Positions 26,823-35,055 of a stretch of DNA of 64,000 bases are shown piece by piece; the stretch's first letter is position 1; every line of letters starts with the position of its first letter. The notes under the pieces were generated by a model. It was not told the DNA's origin. It searched no databases and was given only the letters and a program-made list of their open reading frames with translations. The stretch spans positions 1 through 64,000 of the forward strand of contig NZ_VSEY01000007.1 of NCBI RefSeq assembly GCF_008086045.1, written 5' to 3'. A program made the position numbers and the translations under genes. The stretch is from Nonomuraea sp. PA05. GTDB lineage: Bacteria > Actinomycetota > Actinomycetes > Streptosporangiales > Streptosporangiaceae.

Positions 26823-27475
26823 GCGATCCGGTACCCCACTCCCGCGACGGTCTCCACGACCGGCGGGTCGGCGAGCTTGCGGCGCAGCTTGAGTATGGTG
26901 AGGCGGACCGCTCCGGTGAACGGGTCGGCGTGCTCGTCCCACGCCTTCTCCAGGAGCTGCTCGGCGGAGACGACGCTGCCGCCGGCCCGGAGCAGCTCGG
27001 CCAGGACGGCGAACTCCTTCTTCGACAACGGGACGAACCGCCCGTTCCTAAACACCTCCCGCCGCGCGGGGTCGAGCGTGATCCCGGCGCGCCGCAGCAC
27101 GGGCGGCGCGGCGGGCCGCGAGCGCCGCCCCAGCGCCAGCACCCTGGCGGCCAGCTCGGGGAAGGCGAACGGCTTCGTCAGGTAGTCGTCGGCGCCCATG
27201 GACAGGCCGGTCACGCGGTCGTCGAGCTGGGCGGCGGCGGTGAGCATGAGCACCCGCGCGTCGCACTCGGAGGCCACCATCTCCCGGCAGACCTCGTCGC
27301 CGTGGACGCGCGGCAGGTCCCGGTCCAGCACGACCACGTCGTAGTCGTTGACCGCGATGCGCTGCAGCGCCGCCTCGCCGTCGTGGGCCAGATCGACCGC
27401 GTGCGTCTCCTCGCGCAGCCACTCGGCAATCGCGTCGGCGAGCATCGGCTCGTCCTCAACCACCAGCACCCGCAT
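26819..27475 (-). CDS. OmpR/PhoB-type response regulator
   Basis: A 218-residue regulator. The receiver domain has the acidic pair E7/D8, phospho-acceptor D51 ('VVVLDRDLPR'), 'LMLTAAA' and the 'YLTKPFAF' Lys. The C-terminal winged helix includes 'FVPLSKKEFAVLAELL' and 'AVRLTILKLRRKL'. ATG 27475 with GGGG seven bases upstream is chosen; the frame further up has no start signal. The likely target is the divergent operon at 27650, where two GGAAAC hexamers one helical turn apart are seen at 27565 and 27576. Confidence 0.92.
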   Translation of the reverse strand: MRVLVVEDEPMLADAIAEWLREETHAVDLAHDGEAALQRIAVNDYDVVVLDRDLPRVHGDEVCREMVASECDARVLMLTAAAQLDDRVTGLSMGADDYLTKPFAFPELAARVLALGRRSRPAAPPVLRRAGITLDPARREVFRNGRFVPLSKKEFAVLAELLRAGGSVVSAEQLLEKAWDEHADPFTGAVRLTILKLRRKLADPPVVETVAGVGYRIA

Positions 27476-27564
27476 GGCGCACCCCAGGCCTTTCCATCCG
27501 CTTACAGAGCCGAGTGTGACGGAGGTGGCATTTGCTCCGAATAAGCGCAAGAACCGGGGGATGC

Positions 27565-27581
27565 GGAAACGCTGAGGAAAC
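27565..27581 (+). promoter_or_regulatory. Tandem hexamer, possible response-regulator site
   Basis: GGAAAC occurs at 27565-27570 and 27576-27581, an 11-bp period as used by OmpR/PhoB dimers, in the gap between the regulator gene and the lipoprotein/efflux operon. Confidence 0.35.
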
Positions 27582-27649
27582 ACCGCCCCCTATTGCATCT
27601 CCCATCGAACGGCCTTCGTGGCGACGAATCATTCGACAAGGAGAGCTTC

Positions 27650-28180
27650 ATGCGACGACGAGTACTCAGCGCGCTGGTCACAGCACCGTTCGCGCTCACC
27701 CTGCTCCTGACGGGCTGCGGCTCGGGTGACACCGGAGCGAAGGTGGCCTCCGCGAACGGCACCGGCGGCCAGGCCTCGACCGGCGCCGGCGCGAAGCCGA
27801 GCACGGACCCGAAGGAGCAGTCGCTCAAGTTCGCCCAGTGCATGCGCGAGAACGGCGTCGACATGCCCGACCCCGACTCCAGCGGCAGGGTCATGATGAA
27901 GTTCGACAAGAACACCCCGCAGGAGAAGGTGCAGGCCGCCCAGGAGGCGTGCCAGCAGTACGCCCCGAGCGGCACGCGGCAGGGCGGCGGCGACCCCAAG
28001 ATGGCCGAGAACATGCGCAAGGTCGCCCAGTGCATGCGTGACAACGGCGTCGAGGCCTACCCCGACCCCGAGGGCAACATGATGCGCCTCACTCCCGACG
28101 TCGCCGAGGACCCCGACTTCAAGTCCGCGGAGGAGAAGTGCAAGCAGGTGTCCGCCGAGGCCGGCATGGGAGGTTCTTGA
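27650..28180 (+). CDS. Lipoprotein with duplicated Cys-containing module
   Basis: A 176-residue lipoprotein: the signal peptide ends in the lipobox LLLTGC (Cys ~22). The mature part is an internal duplication. '[17 protein letters not shown]' and '[18 protein letters not shown]' each start a ~45-residue unit that ends with a second Cys ('QEACQQYAP', '[12 protein letters not shown]'). ATG 27650 has AAGGAG five bases upstream. The stop overlaps the adaptor start (TGATG), so it opens a four-gene operon with the ABC efflux parts. It may be an extracytoplasmic substrate or metal binder of that transporter. Confidence 0.8.
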   Translation: MRRRVLSALVTAPFALTLLLTGCGSGDTGAKVASANGTGGQASTGAGAKPSTDPKEQSLKFAQCMRENGVDMPDPDSSGRVMMKFDKNTPQEKVQAAQEACQQYAPSGTRQGGGDPKMAENMRKVAQCMRDNGVEAYPDPEGNMMRLTPDVAEDPDFKSAEEKCKQVSAEAGMGGS

Positions 28181-29325
28181 TGGGCCCAATGACGGACGGG
28201 GCCACCATCGACGGCAAGGCGGAGCCGGAGGCCACGCCTGCCCGGCAGCGCCGCCGCCGTGGCAGGGGCAGGCTGGTGGCGGGGCTGCTGATCGCGGTGG
28301 CGGTGGCGGGCGGCGGGTTCGTCGCGGTGAACAGCGCGGGCCTGCTCGAAGGCGGCGCCGGCCCGACCAGCTCGGCCGCCGCGCTGCCTCCGGCGACCAC
28401 GACGGTGTCCAGGCAGACGTTGAACGACACCAGGGACGCCGACGGCGAGCTCGGTTACGGCCCGGTGACCTCGGCCATGGCGCGCCAGCCCGGCACGGTC
28501 ACCTGGCTGCCGGAGAGCGGCGCGACGATCACCCGCGGCAAGTCGCTGTACCGGGTGGACAACAAGCCGGTCATGCTTTTGTACGGGGACGTGCCCGCCT
28601 ACCGCGACCTGAAGATCGGCGTGGAGGGCAAGGACGTCGAGAACCTGGAGCGCAACCTCAGCAAGCTCGGCTACGACGGGTTCACGGTGGACGACGAGTA
28701 CACCTACGACACCTACGAGGCCGTCCAGGAGTGGCAGGAGGACCGCGGCCTGGAGGAGACGGGCGTGGTCGAGCTGGGCCGGGTCGTCTTCGCGCCCGGC
28801 AAGGTGCGCGTGGAGAGCCTGGAGACCGAGGAGGGCCAGCCGGCCCAGCCCGGCCAGAAGGTGCTGACGTACACGGGCACGGCAAAGGTGATCACCGTGC
28901 AGCTGGAGGCCGAGGACCAGCGGATGGCCAAGAAGGGCGCCAAGGTCGAGGTGACGCTGCCGGACGGCAAGACCGCGAACGGCAAGGTCACCGAGGTGGC
29001 CACGGTCATCGTGCCGGGCGAGAGCCAGAACGCCGACCCGGAGACGCGGGTGGAGGCGCTGGTCTCGATCGGGAGCGCCAAGGCGGCCAAGGGGCTGGAC
29101 AAGGCGTCGGTGGACGTGACGTTCACGGCCTCGCAGCGCAAGAACGTGCTGACCGTGCCGGTGGCGGCGCTGGTGGCGCTGCAGGAGGGCGGGTTCGGCC
29201 TGGAGGTCATCGAGGGCGGCGCGTCCCGCTACATCGCCGTCAAGACGGGGCTGTTCGCGGGGGGCCGGGTCGAGGTCTCCGGCGACGGGCTCACCGAGGG
29301 CATGACCGTGGGGATGCCGAAATGA
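28180..29325 (+). CDS. Membrane-fusion/adaptor protein with peptidoglycan-binding domain
   Basis: A 381-residue adaptor for a MacB-type exporter. An Arg-rich cytosolic start and membrane segment (~31-50) are followed by a lipoyl/barrel part, a PG_binding_1 insert at ~148-205 ('[22 protein letters not shown]') and the C-terminal HlyD-like beta barrels ('[26 protein letters not shown]', '[19 protein letters not shown]'). ATG 28180 lies six bases after GGGAGG and overlaps the previous stop. The peptidoglycan-binding insert would fix the adaptor to the wall, a common actinobacterial version. Confidence 0.85.
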   Translation: MGPMTDGATIDGKAEPEATPARQRRRRGRGRLVAGLLIAVAVAGGGFVAVNSAGLLEGGAGPTSSAAALPPATTTVSRQTLNDTRDADGELGYGPVTSAMARQPGTVTWLPESGATITRGKSLYRVDNKPVMLLYGDVPAYRDLKIGVEGKDVENLERNLSKLGYDGFTVDDEYTYDTYEAVQEWQEDRGLEETGVVELGRVVFAPGKVRVESLETEEGQPAQPGQKVLTYTGTAKVITVQLEAEDQRMAKKGAKVEVTLPDGKTANGKVTEVATVIVPGESQNADPETRVEALVSIGSAKAAKGLDKASVDVTFTASQRKNVLTVPVAALVALQEGGFGLEVIEGGASRYIAVKTGLFAGGRVEVSGDGLTEGMTVGMPK

Positions 29326-30053
29326 GCTACCCCATGATCGCGCTGACGGACGTGTCCAGGACGTATCCGGGCGGGGTGGCGGCGCTGAGGTCGGTGTCGT
29401 TGCGGATCGACCACGGCGAGCTGGTCGCGATCGTCGGCCCGTCGGGGTCGGGCAAGTCGACGATGCTGAACGTGGTCGGCACGCTGGACCGGCCGTCGGC
29501 GGGGACCATCCAGATCGACGGGTATGACGTCTCGAAGCTGTCGGACAACCAGCTGTCGGCGCTGCGGGCGACCACGATCGGGTTCGTCTTCCAGTCCTTT
29601 CACCTGGCCGCCAAGGTGCCGGCGCTGGACAACGTGGCCGACGGCCTGGTCTACACCGGGCTGAGCAGGGCCGAGCGGCGCCGCCGCGCGGCGGTGGCGC
29701 TGAAGCGGGTGGGGTTGGAGCATCGGATGGATCATGAGCCGCATGAGCTGTCGGGCGGGGAGCGGCAGCGTGTGGCGATCGCCAGGGCGGTGGCGGGTGA
29801 GCCGCCGCTGCTGCTGGCCGACGAGCCGACCGGTGCCCTGGACTCGGTCTCGGGGACCGGGGTGATGGAGCTGTTGCACGAGCTGAACGCGGCGGGCACC
29901 ACCATCGTGATCATCACGCACGACCGGGAGATCGCGGCCAGCCTGCCGCGTCAGGTACGGATGCGCGACGGCGAGATCATCTCCGACTCGGCAGCCCGCC
30001 CACCCGCGAAGCGCGCGGAGCCTACGGAGCACGTGGAATTCGGGGTGGCGTGA
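29322..30053 (+). CDS. ABC exporter ATPase (MacB/LolD type)
   Basis: A 243-residue ATPase with Walker [10 protein letters not shown] at ~39-47, Q-loop 'FVFQSFHLA', signature LSGGE(RQR) at ~141, Walker B '[12 protein letters not shown]' and H-loop 'IITHDREIA'. 'TGALD' after Walker B is characteristic of the MacB/LolD family. Its start overlaps the adaptor stop by ATGA and its stop overlaps the permease start by TGATG. Confidence 0.93.
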   Translation: MSYPMIALTDVSRTYPGGVAALRSVSLRIDHGELVAIVGPSGSGKSTMLNVVGTLDRPSAGTIQIDGYDVSKLSDNQLSALRATTIGFVFQSFHLAAKVPALDNVADGLVYTGLSRAERRRRAAVALKRVGLEHRMDHEPHELSGGERQRVAIARAVAGEPPLLLADEPTGALDSVSGTGVMELLHELNAAGTTIVIITHDREIAASLPRQVRMRDGEIISDSAARPPAKRAEPTEHVEFGVA

Positions 30054-31267
30054 TGACGGTCATCGAGCGGCCGAGGCTGCTGCCGGCCCGGATGCGGTCG
30101 GCGGATGTCATGCGGGTCGGCGCGGTCGGCCTTCGGACGCGCCCGTTGCGGGCGTTCCTGTCGGCGCTGGGCATCGCCATCGGCATCGCGGCCATGGTCG
30201 GCGTGGTCGGGCTCTCCTCGTCCTCCGGGGCCGAGCTGGACCGCCAGCTCTCCGCGCTGGGCACGAACCTGCTCACCCTCTCCTCCGGCACGACCCTCAC
30301 CGGCGAGGCGGCTCAGATGCCGCAGGACGCCGAGGCGATGATCGAGCGGATCGGGCCGGTCGAGTCGGTCTCGTCCATCGGCAAGGTGCCCGAGGCCAAG
30401 GTCTACCGCTCGGAGCAGATCCCGGAGGCGCAGACGGGCGGACTGAACACGTACGCGGCCCGGCTCGACCTGCCCGCCACGGTGGGCGCGACCCTGCGCA
30501 GCGGCACCTGGCTGAACGCCGCCACCGAGCGCTACCCGGCCGCCGTGATCGGCTCGGCCACCGCCCAGCGGCTCGGCATCGGCGCGGCCGGCCCCGACAC
30601 GCAGATCGTCGTCGGCGGCATCCGCTTCACGGTCGTCGGCGTGCTGGAGCCCGTGGCGCTGGCCGCGGACCTGGACAGCGGCGTCCTCGTCGGCTGGCCG
30701 GTGGCGGAGGAACGGCTCGGTTTCGACGGCCATCCGACCATCCTTTACACCCGCTCGGAGGAGTCCGCGCTGGAGGCCGTACGGGCGGTGCTGGCGGGTA
30801 CGGCCAACCCGCAGGCGCCCAACGAGGTGGACATCTCCCGGCCGTCCGACGCGCTGGCCGCCAAGCAGGCCACCAGCCAGGCGTTCGCCGGCCTGCTGCT
30901 GGGCGTGGGCGGGGTGGCGCTGCTCGTGGGCGGGGTCGGGGTGGCCAACACGATGGTCATCTCCGTTCTGGAACGCCGCGCGGAGATCGGCCTGCGCCGG
31001 TCACTGGGCGCCACCCGGGGACAGATCAGGACGCAGTTCCTGGCCGAGTCGTTGCTGCTGTCCGCGCTGGGCGGAACCGGCGGGGTCCTGCTGGGGACGG
31101 GGGTGACGATGGGGTACGCGCTCTACAGCGGCTGGCCGTCGGTCGTCCCGCTCTGGGCCACCGCGGGCGGCCTGGCCGCGACCCTGCTCATCGGCGCCAT
31201 CGCCGGCCTCTACCCGGCCATCCGCGCCTCGCGCCTGTCCCCGACCGAGGCCCTGTCCACACCTTGA
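30053..31267 (+). CDS. ABC exporter permease (MacB/FtsX type)
   Basis: A 404-residue permease with one N-terminal membrane helix (~35-57, 'RAFLSALGIAIGIAAMVGVVGL'), a large extracytoplasmic MacB core domain (~60-280) and three C-terminal FtsX helices with 'ERRAEIGLRRSLGATRGQIRTQFLAES' between the first two and the ending 'YPAIRASRLSPTEALST'. With the ATPase and adaptor it forms a MacAB-like mechanotransmission exporter, probably for a peptide or antibiotic. ATG 30053 overlaps the ATPase stop by one base. Confidence 0.92.
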   Translation: MTVIERPRLLPARMRSADVMRVGAVGLRTRPLRAFLSALGIAIGIAAMVGVVGLSSSSGAELDRQLSALGTNLLTLSSGTTLTGEAAQMPQDAEAMIERIGPVESVSSIGKVPEAKVYRSEQIPEAQTGGLNTYAARLDLPATVGATLRSGTWLNAATERYPAAVIGSATAQRLGIGAAGPDTQIVVGGIRFTVVGVLEPVALAADLDSGVLVGWPVAEERLGFDGHPTILYTRSEESALEAVRAVLAGTANPQAPNEVDISRPSDALAAKQATSQAFAGLLLGVGGVALLVGGVGVANTMVISVLERRAEIGLRRSLGATRGQIRTQFLAESLLLSALGGTGGVLLGTGVTMGYALYSGWPSVVPLWATAGGLAATLLIGAIAGLYPAIRASRLSPTEALSTP

Positions 31268-31270
31268 CCT

Positions 31271-31313
31271 CTCCAGGGACCTCTCCAGGGCCATCTCCAG
31301 GGACATCTCCAGG
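31271..31313 (+). repeat. 12-bp tandem array after exporter operon
   Basis: Three full 12-bp units and a 7-bp part, CTCCAGGGACCT / CTCCAGGGCCAT / CTCCAGGGACAT / CTCCAGG, begin 3 bp after the permease stop codon and run into the terminator hairpin. Confidence 0.85.
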
Positions 31314-31341
31314 CCGCCCGGGCCCGCTCGCCCGGGTGGCC
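31312..31341. terminator. Terminator between exporter operon and lipoprotein gene
   Basis: A 12-bp stem with one G:T pair (31312-31323 with 31330-31341) and a 6-base loop lies between convergent genes. Confidence 0.7.
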
Positions 31342-31353
31342 TGAGCCGTCCGT

Positions 31354-31794
31354 CTACTCGGCCGCGTAGCAGGTGGTCTTGCCCACCACCCGCACCCCGC
31401 TCCGCTCCCCGGACAGCACGGTCAGCTCGAACTCCAGCCGCGTCCGCGGGTTGCGCAGCACCGCCACGTCCTGGTCGTGGTCGCGCAGGTCGAGATCGTC
31501 GACGACCTTGTCGTACCCGAGCGCCCGCAACCGCTCCAGCAGCCCGTCGGTGGACCCGGCCAGATCACTTTCGGCCTGGACGAAATGCCGTAGCTGCCCG
31601 GGGACGCAGGTGTCGTCGTCGGCCCGCTTCACCGCCGACAGGTGCAGCTCGGAGGCCCTGATCAGCTCGCCGGCGTCGGCGTCGAGCCGCTTGGTGGCCG
31701 CTTCGAGCGTGGGCAGCTCGGACGCCGCAGTGCACGCCGTAATCGCCGCGACACAGAAGAGCACCGCGGACAGGGCGTGACGGCGGGCGCGCAC
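31354..31794 (-). CDS. Small lipoprotein, unknown function
   Basis: A 146-residue exported protein. Its signal peptide ends AAITAC, an acceptable lipobox (Cys ~21). The mature part is mostly helical at first ('LEAATKRLDADAGELIRASELHLSAV') and ends in strands ('RTRLEFELTVLSGERSGVRVVGKTTC'). Two further Cys (DDTCVPG and KTTCYA) may pair. I do not recognise the family. Converges with the exporter operon; the opposite side faces the STAS gene. Confidence 0.65.
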   Translation of the reverse strand: MRARRHALSAVLFCVAAITACTAASELPTLEAATKRLDADAGELIRASELHLSAVKRADDDTCVPGQLRHFVQAESDLAGSTDGLLERLRALGYDKVVDDLDLRDHDQDVAVLRNPRTRLEFELTVLSGERSGVRVVGKTTCYAAE

Positions 31795-31936
31795 GATGGG
31801 ACCCTATCGAAGATCACCGTCGGCTAACGAGTTAATTACGCAAAAAGCACGGCGGGGGCAGCTTTACGACGGCATGAAACGGTCTTTCTAGGGCAGATGC
31901 ACCACGTACGGCATATGGCCGCCCCCACGGAGCCGG

Positions 31937-32263
31937 ATGACCTTCGAAACCGACGACCGCGCACGCGTCACCCTCGTTCCGCACCCCTTCGGCCTGCGTA
32001 TAAGCGGCGAGATCGACCGCGGCAACCGGCACCTGCTCGCGGGCGCCCTGGCCTGGGCCCTCCTGGCGGGCAGCCACGACATCCGGCTCGATCTGTCGGG
32101 GCTGACGTTCATCGACGTGTCGGGCATGCGGCTCGTCGTCGTCGCGGCGGCCCGATTATCCGCGGACCGCACCCTGGTCCTCGACCCGATCTCTCCCGCC
32201 GTCCGCCGCATCCTGGCGCTGACCGGCTGGGAACAGGCCCCCGGCCTGCACGTGTGCTCATGA
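31937..32263 (+). CDS. STAS-domain anti-anti-sigma factor-like protein
   Basis: A 108-residue single STAS domain. 'LRISGEIDRGNRHLLAGAL' is the first strand/helix and 'DIRLDLSGLTFIDVSGMRLVV' carries the Ser that corresponds to the phosphorylated Ser of SpoIIAA (DVSG instead of DSSG). It would bind an anti-sigma kinase when dephosphorylated and be released on phosphorylation. No anti-sigma kinase gene is adjacent. It uses a TTA codon at 32156, rare in this genome. ATG 31937 has CGGAGCC upstream. Confidence 0.85.
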   Translation: MTFETDDRARVTLVPHPFGLRISGEIDRGNRHLLAGALAWALLAGSHDIRLDLSGLTFIDVSGMRLVVVAAARLSADRTLVLDPISPAVRRILALTGWEQAPGLHVCS

Positions 32264-32309
32264 GTCCGTCGCCGTCACGGCCGCCGACCACGCTGCCCCC
32301 CGCCGCCCG

Positions 32310-32822
32310 TCACGGACGCCAGCGGCGCTGGTTCGTCTCCTTCTCGTACGGCTGAGCGTCCGGATAGGTCAGCAACTCGACCGTCCCGCCCCACGGCGTC
32401 CGGCAGTAGGCGAACCGATTGCGCTCACCCGACTCGGGCCCCGGCAGCGGCACCGGCTCCGAGAGCCGCACCCCGCCCGCCTCCATGACCAGCCGCAACG
32501 CCTCGTCGAGGTCGTCCACGTACAGGGCGACGTGCTGCCACCCCAGATCGCACGGCAACACGGCCCCGCCCTGCCGCGGCCCGCTGAACTCGAACAGCTC
32601 GATGCCGGGCCCGCTGGGCAGGCGGAGCATGCGCACCGCGACCTCCGCCGTGCCCTGCGGCACCCCGAGCCGCCGCTCGGTCGCCCAGCCGCCCTTGGGG
32701 CCCTGCGCGCGGGGGAGCGTGTCGTAGAGCACCTCGGCGCCGAACGCGCGGGCGAAGAACTCGGTGGCCGCGTCGAGATCGGGCACGGTCACCCCGACGT
32801 GGTCGATGCCGCGGACGGTCAT
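32310..32822 (-). CDS. VOC-superfamily protein (methylmalonyl-CoA epimerase-like)
   Basis: A 170-residue protein with two VOC modules: 'GIDHVGVTVPDLDAATEFFARAFGAEVLYD', 'PGIELFEFSG', 'GWQHVALYVDDLDEAL' and 'TPWGGTVELLTYP'. The four expected metal ligands (His8, Glu in IELFEF, His in QHVALY, Glu in VELLTY) are all present, so an active lyase, epimerase or dioxygenase is likely. The substrate is unknown. A 39-bp tandem array separates it from the mreB-like gene on the same strand. Confidence 0.85.
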   Translation of the reverse strand: MTVRGIDHVGVTVPDLDAATEFFARAFGAEVLYDTLPRAQGPKGGWATERRLGVPQGTAEVAVRMLRLPSGPGIELFEFSGPRQGGAVLPCDLGWQHVALYVDDLDEALRLVMEAGGVRLSEPVPLPGPESGERNRFAYCRTPWGGTVELLTYPDAQPYEKETNQRRWRP

Positions 32823-32855
32823 GCGCTGCCTCCTGCTCCAGCCGAAAACTGAAGG

Positions 32856-32991
32856 TCTCGTACGGCCGGCTCCGGTCGTGGCCGGAGAACGCCGTCTCGT
32901 TCGGCCGCCTCTGGTCGTGGCCGGAGAACGCCGTCACGTACGGCCGCCTCCGGTCGTGGCCGGGAAGTGCCGTCACGTACGGCCGCCACGG
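32856..32991 (-). repeat. 39-bp tandem array overlapping the mreB-like stop codon
   Basis: Units begin at 32856, 32895, 32934 and (partial, 19 bp) 32973. They share TCTCGTACGGCCG at one end and GGTCGTGGCCGG in the middle, with 3-6 differences between units. The partial unit starts exactly at the stop codon of the mreB-like gene and lies within its last codons, so the array seems to derive from that 3' end. It lies between two same-strand genes. Confidence 0.85.
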
Positions 32992-33947
32992 AGCCTCCCG
33001 ACCAGTCCCAGCTCGTCCACGCACCGCCCCAGCCCCAGCGCCACACACTCCACCGGCCGCTCGGCCCTGCGCACGGGCATGCACAACGTCTCCCGCAGCC
33101 GCCGCCCCAGCCCGCGCAGCAGCGCCCCGCCGCCGACCAGGACCGCGCCGCGCTCGCCGAGGTCGGCGGCCAGCTCGGCGGGGCAGCGCTCCACGGTCTC
33201 CATGGCCGCCCGCGCGATCGACTCGACCGGCTGCCCGGTGGCCTCGAAGATGTGCTGGACGGGCAGTGTCAGCTCGCGTTCGCGGCCGGTCTCGGGGTCG
33301 CGGGCCCGCACCATGACCTCGCCGTCGTACGCGTGCCGCTTGGCCGTCTCGGCCTCGCGGTCGTCGAGCAGCAGCCCGTGCTCGCGTTCGACGAACCGGA
33401 CGATCGCCCTGTTGACGGCCTGCCCGCCGTACGGCACGGAGCCGGTCGCCACCACGGACTCGCCGGACAGCACCGCGATCCGGGCGGCGTCGCGGCCGAT
33501 GTCGATCACCATGTGGCCGGTGCGGTCGTCGGGTGACATCCCGCTGCCGAGCGCGGCGGCCAGCGCGTGCGGGACGAGGCGCACGGTCCTGGCGTCCGCC
33601 TCGTACGCGATGCCCTGCAGCACTTCGCGGTCGATGGGCGTGGAGTCGCAGGGCAGCGCCATGACGAGGCGCGGCCTGGCGTACGGATGCCAGTGCACCT
33701 TGCGCAGGAAGTGCCGGATCATGCGGCGGGCGAGCTCGGCGTCGGCGGGCAGCCCGCCGCTGACGGGCCAGTGCGTGCGCCCGCCGGTCTCGGCGACGGC
33801 TTCCGCGCCGAACCCGACGATCTTGCCCGTGAGGTCGTCGCACATCACGACGGAGGGCTCGTCGAGCACGATTCCCTTGCGTTTGACGTAGATCCGCGTG
33901 CTCGCCGCACCAAGATCCATCGCCAGGTCACGACCGAGGAGTCTCAT
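32973..33947 (-). CDS. MreB/Mbl-like actin homologue, short form
   Basis: A 324-residue actin-fold ATPase. Phosphate-1 'AMDLGAASTRIYVKRKGIVLDEPSVV' is at ~9-35, phosphate-2 'MVIDIGRDAARIAVLSG' at ~148 and the adenosine loop 'GAVLVGGGALLRGLGRRL' at ~275. It is ~20 residues shorter than typical MreB and is not accompanied by mreC, mreD or pbp2. Filamentous actinomycetes keep MreB-like proteins for spore-wall integrity, and a short isolated paralogue is known in Streptomyces, so a role in sporulation is the inference. The last codons coincide with a 39-bp repeat unit. Confidence 0.8.
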   Translation of the reverse strand: MRLLGRDLAMDLGAASTRIYVKRKGIVLDEPSVVMCDDLTGKIVGFGAEAVAETGGRTHWPVSGGLPADAELARRMIRHFLRKVHWHPYARPRLVMALPCDSTPIDREVLQGIAYEADARTVRLVPHALAAALGSGMSPDDRTGHMVIDIGRDAARIAVLSGESVVATGSVPYGGQAVNRAIVRFVEREHGLLLDDREAETAKRHAYDGEVMVRARDPETGRERELTLPVQHIFEATGQPVESIARAAMETVERCPAELAADLGERGAVLVGGGALLRGLGRRLRETLCMPVRRAERPVECVALGLGRCVDELGLVGRLRGGRT

Positions 33948-34025
33948 CGCGGGATCTATATCCGCACCCGTCTCAACACAACACCAGGAACGGAACGGAT
34001 CCCCTTTACCTGGTAGTACTGGACC

Positions 34026-34484
34026 GTGATCGACTACGACCTGGAGGCCGAGCGGTACGACGAGACCAGGGGCGGCCTGCCGCGTGCCCGCGCGGCGGCG
34101 GAGGCGGTGCGCGGCCTGGTGCCGGAGCCGTCCGGCACGCTGGTGGACGTCGCCTGCGGCACGGGGCTGGTGACCAGGGAGCTGGCGGCGCGCGGGCTAC
34201 GGGTGCTCGGCGTGGACGCCGCCGCCGGGATGGCGCGGATCGCCTCGGGGCGGGTGCGCGTGGTGCTGGGGGACGGGCGCAGGCTCCCGGTGGGCGACCG
34301 TTCGGTGGACGCGGTCAGCACGATCTGGCTGCTGCACCTGCTCGGCGACGCCCGCCCGGTCATCGCGGAGGCGGCCGGGCACGGGCTCCGGCTGAGCGGG
34401 GAGTCCCGGTTCGTCGGTCTCGGGCAGGGCCGTTCGGGCGGTCCCGACCCGGTCTTCCGGTTGCTGGCCTTCACTTCGTGGTGA
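34026..34484 (+). CDS. Class I SAM methyltransferase, C-terminally truncated
   Basis: A 152-residue protein starting at GTG 34026. The SAM motif 'LVDVACGTGLVTRELAARGLRVLGVDAAAGM' is intact at ~38-70 and 'VRVVLGDGRRLPVGDRSVDAVSTIWLLHLL' follows. After 'VIAEAA' the family sequence (usually RVLRPGG and about 100 more residues) is replaced by an unrelated tail. It may therefore be a broken gene. The substrate cannot be told. Confidence 0.6.
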   Translation: MIDYDLEAERYDETRGGLPRARAAAEAVRGLVPEPSGTLVDVACGTGLVTRELAARGLRVLGVDAAAGMARIASGRVRVVLGDGRRLPVGDRSVDAVSTIWLLHLLGDARPVIAEAAGHGLRLSGESRFVGLGQGRSGGPDPVFRLLAFTSW

Positions 34485-34552
34485 GCCCGGTTTCGCGTCA
34501 TAAGCGGTGCCGTGCGAAGCTGTGAACTGTCCCCAACACCATGGAGGTCCTC

Positions 34553-34753
34553 ATGGCGGATACACCGGAGCCGGAAGTCAGCGAAACTCCCGAGGACGAG
34601 ATGAAGCGCAAGTTCCGCGAGGCGCTGGAGCGCAAGCGCAACCAGGGCGCGGGCTCGGGCGCGGGTGGCAGGGGCGGCGACCCATCAAAGATCCACGGGG
34701 CGCACGGCCCGGCTGCGAGTAAAAGATCGTTCAGGCGCAAGAGCGGCGGCTGA
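34553..34753 (+). CDS. DUF5302-family small protein
   Basis: A 66-residue highly charged protein. ATG 34553 has GGAGG five bases upstream, better than ATG 34541. 'EDEMKRKFREALERKRNQ' followed by a Gly/Ser linker and 'SKIHGAHGPAASKRSFRRKSGG' is the DUF5302 pattern known across actinobacteria. It probably lacks a stable fold outside the helix; function is unknown. It has its own strong terminator 16 bp downstream. Confidence 0.8.
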   Translation: MADTPEPEVSETPEDEMKRKFREALERKRNQGAGSGAGGRGGDPSKIHGAHGPAASKRSFRRKSGG

Positions 34754-34768
34754 GGCTGAAATTCGCGC

Positions 34769-34798
34769 GGGGGTACGGCATGCCGTGCCCCCTTTTTT
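34769..34798 (+). terminator. Rho-independent terminator with T tract
   Basis: GGGGGTACGGC pairs with GCCGTGCCCCC around AT (34769-34792), followed by six T (34793-34798). It ends the DUF5302 gene and isolates the riboswitch unit downstream. Confidence 0.9.
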
Positions 34799-34843
34799 CT
34801 TCCCGCGCCAAGGTAGATCTTTGTGGCGATTCATGGCGAATAG

Positions 34844-34873
34844 TTGGCAGATGTCCGATTCCGTGGCTAAGGT
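34844..34873 (+). promoter_or_regulatory. Promoter of the c-di-AMP riboswitch transcript
   Basis: TTGGCA (34844-34849) and TAAGGT (34868-34873) are separated by 18 bp, about 24 bp before the riboswitch P1 helix. A small hairpin GGTAAT-CGCC-ATTACC (34871-34886) overlaps the expected start site. Confidence 0.5.
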
Positions 34874-34896
34874 AATCGCCATTACCAGCCGGTGAC

Positions 34897-35055
34897 CTAG
34901 TCCTTACCCCAGAGGGACCACCGGTTGGCGCCGAATCCCGAACCCTCGGGAACCGGGGAACCACCTCCGTTGGGGTGAATCCGGCCCTGTGCCGGTAGGG
35001 CATCTCCACGCCCGAACCCGTCAGCTAACCCGGTAGGCGTGATGGAGAGGACAAG
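34897..35055 (+). promoter_or_regulatory. c-di-AMP riboswitch (ydaO/yuaA type)
   Basis: The conserved elements of the ydaO leader occur in order: 'GGGGAACCACC' (34956 on), 'GGGGTGAATCC' (34974 on), 'GGTAGGGCA' (34992 on), 'CGCCCGAACCCGTCAGC' (35009 on), 'TAACCCGGTAGGCG' and the closing GGAGAGG. P1 can form between CTAGTCC (34897-34903) and GGACAAG (35049-35055). In Streptomyces this riboswitch turns off cell-wall hydrolase genes (rpfA) when c-di-AMP is high. Here it precedes a secreted double-psi-barrel-like protein, in agreement with wall remodelling. Confidence 0.92.

Noticed and set aside
32856-32991. CRISPR array
   Set aside because: The 39-bp units are contiguous without spacers, and no cas gene is in the window.
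34897-35055. Cobalamin riboswitch
   Set aside because: The GAA/GGG and CCCGTCAGC/TAACCC arrangement is that of the ydaO leader; no B12 box is present.
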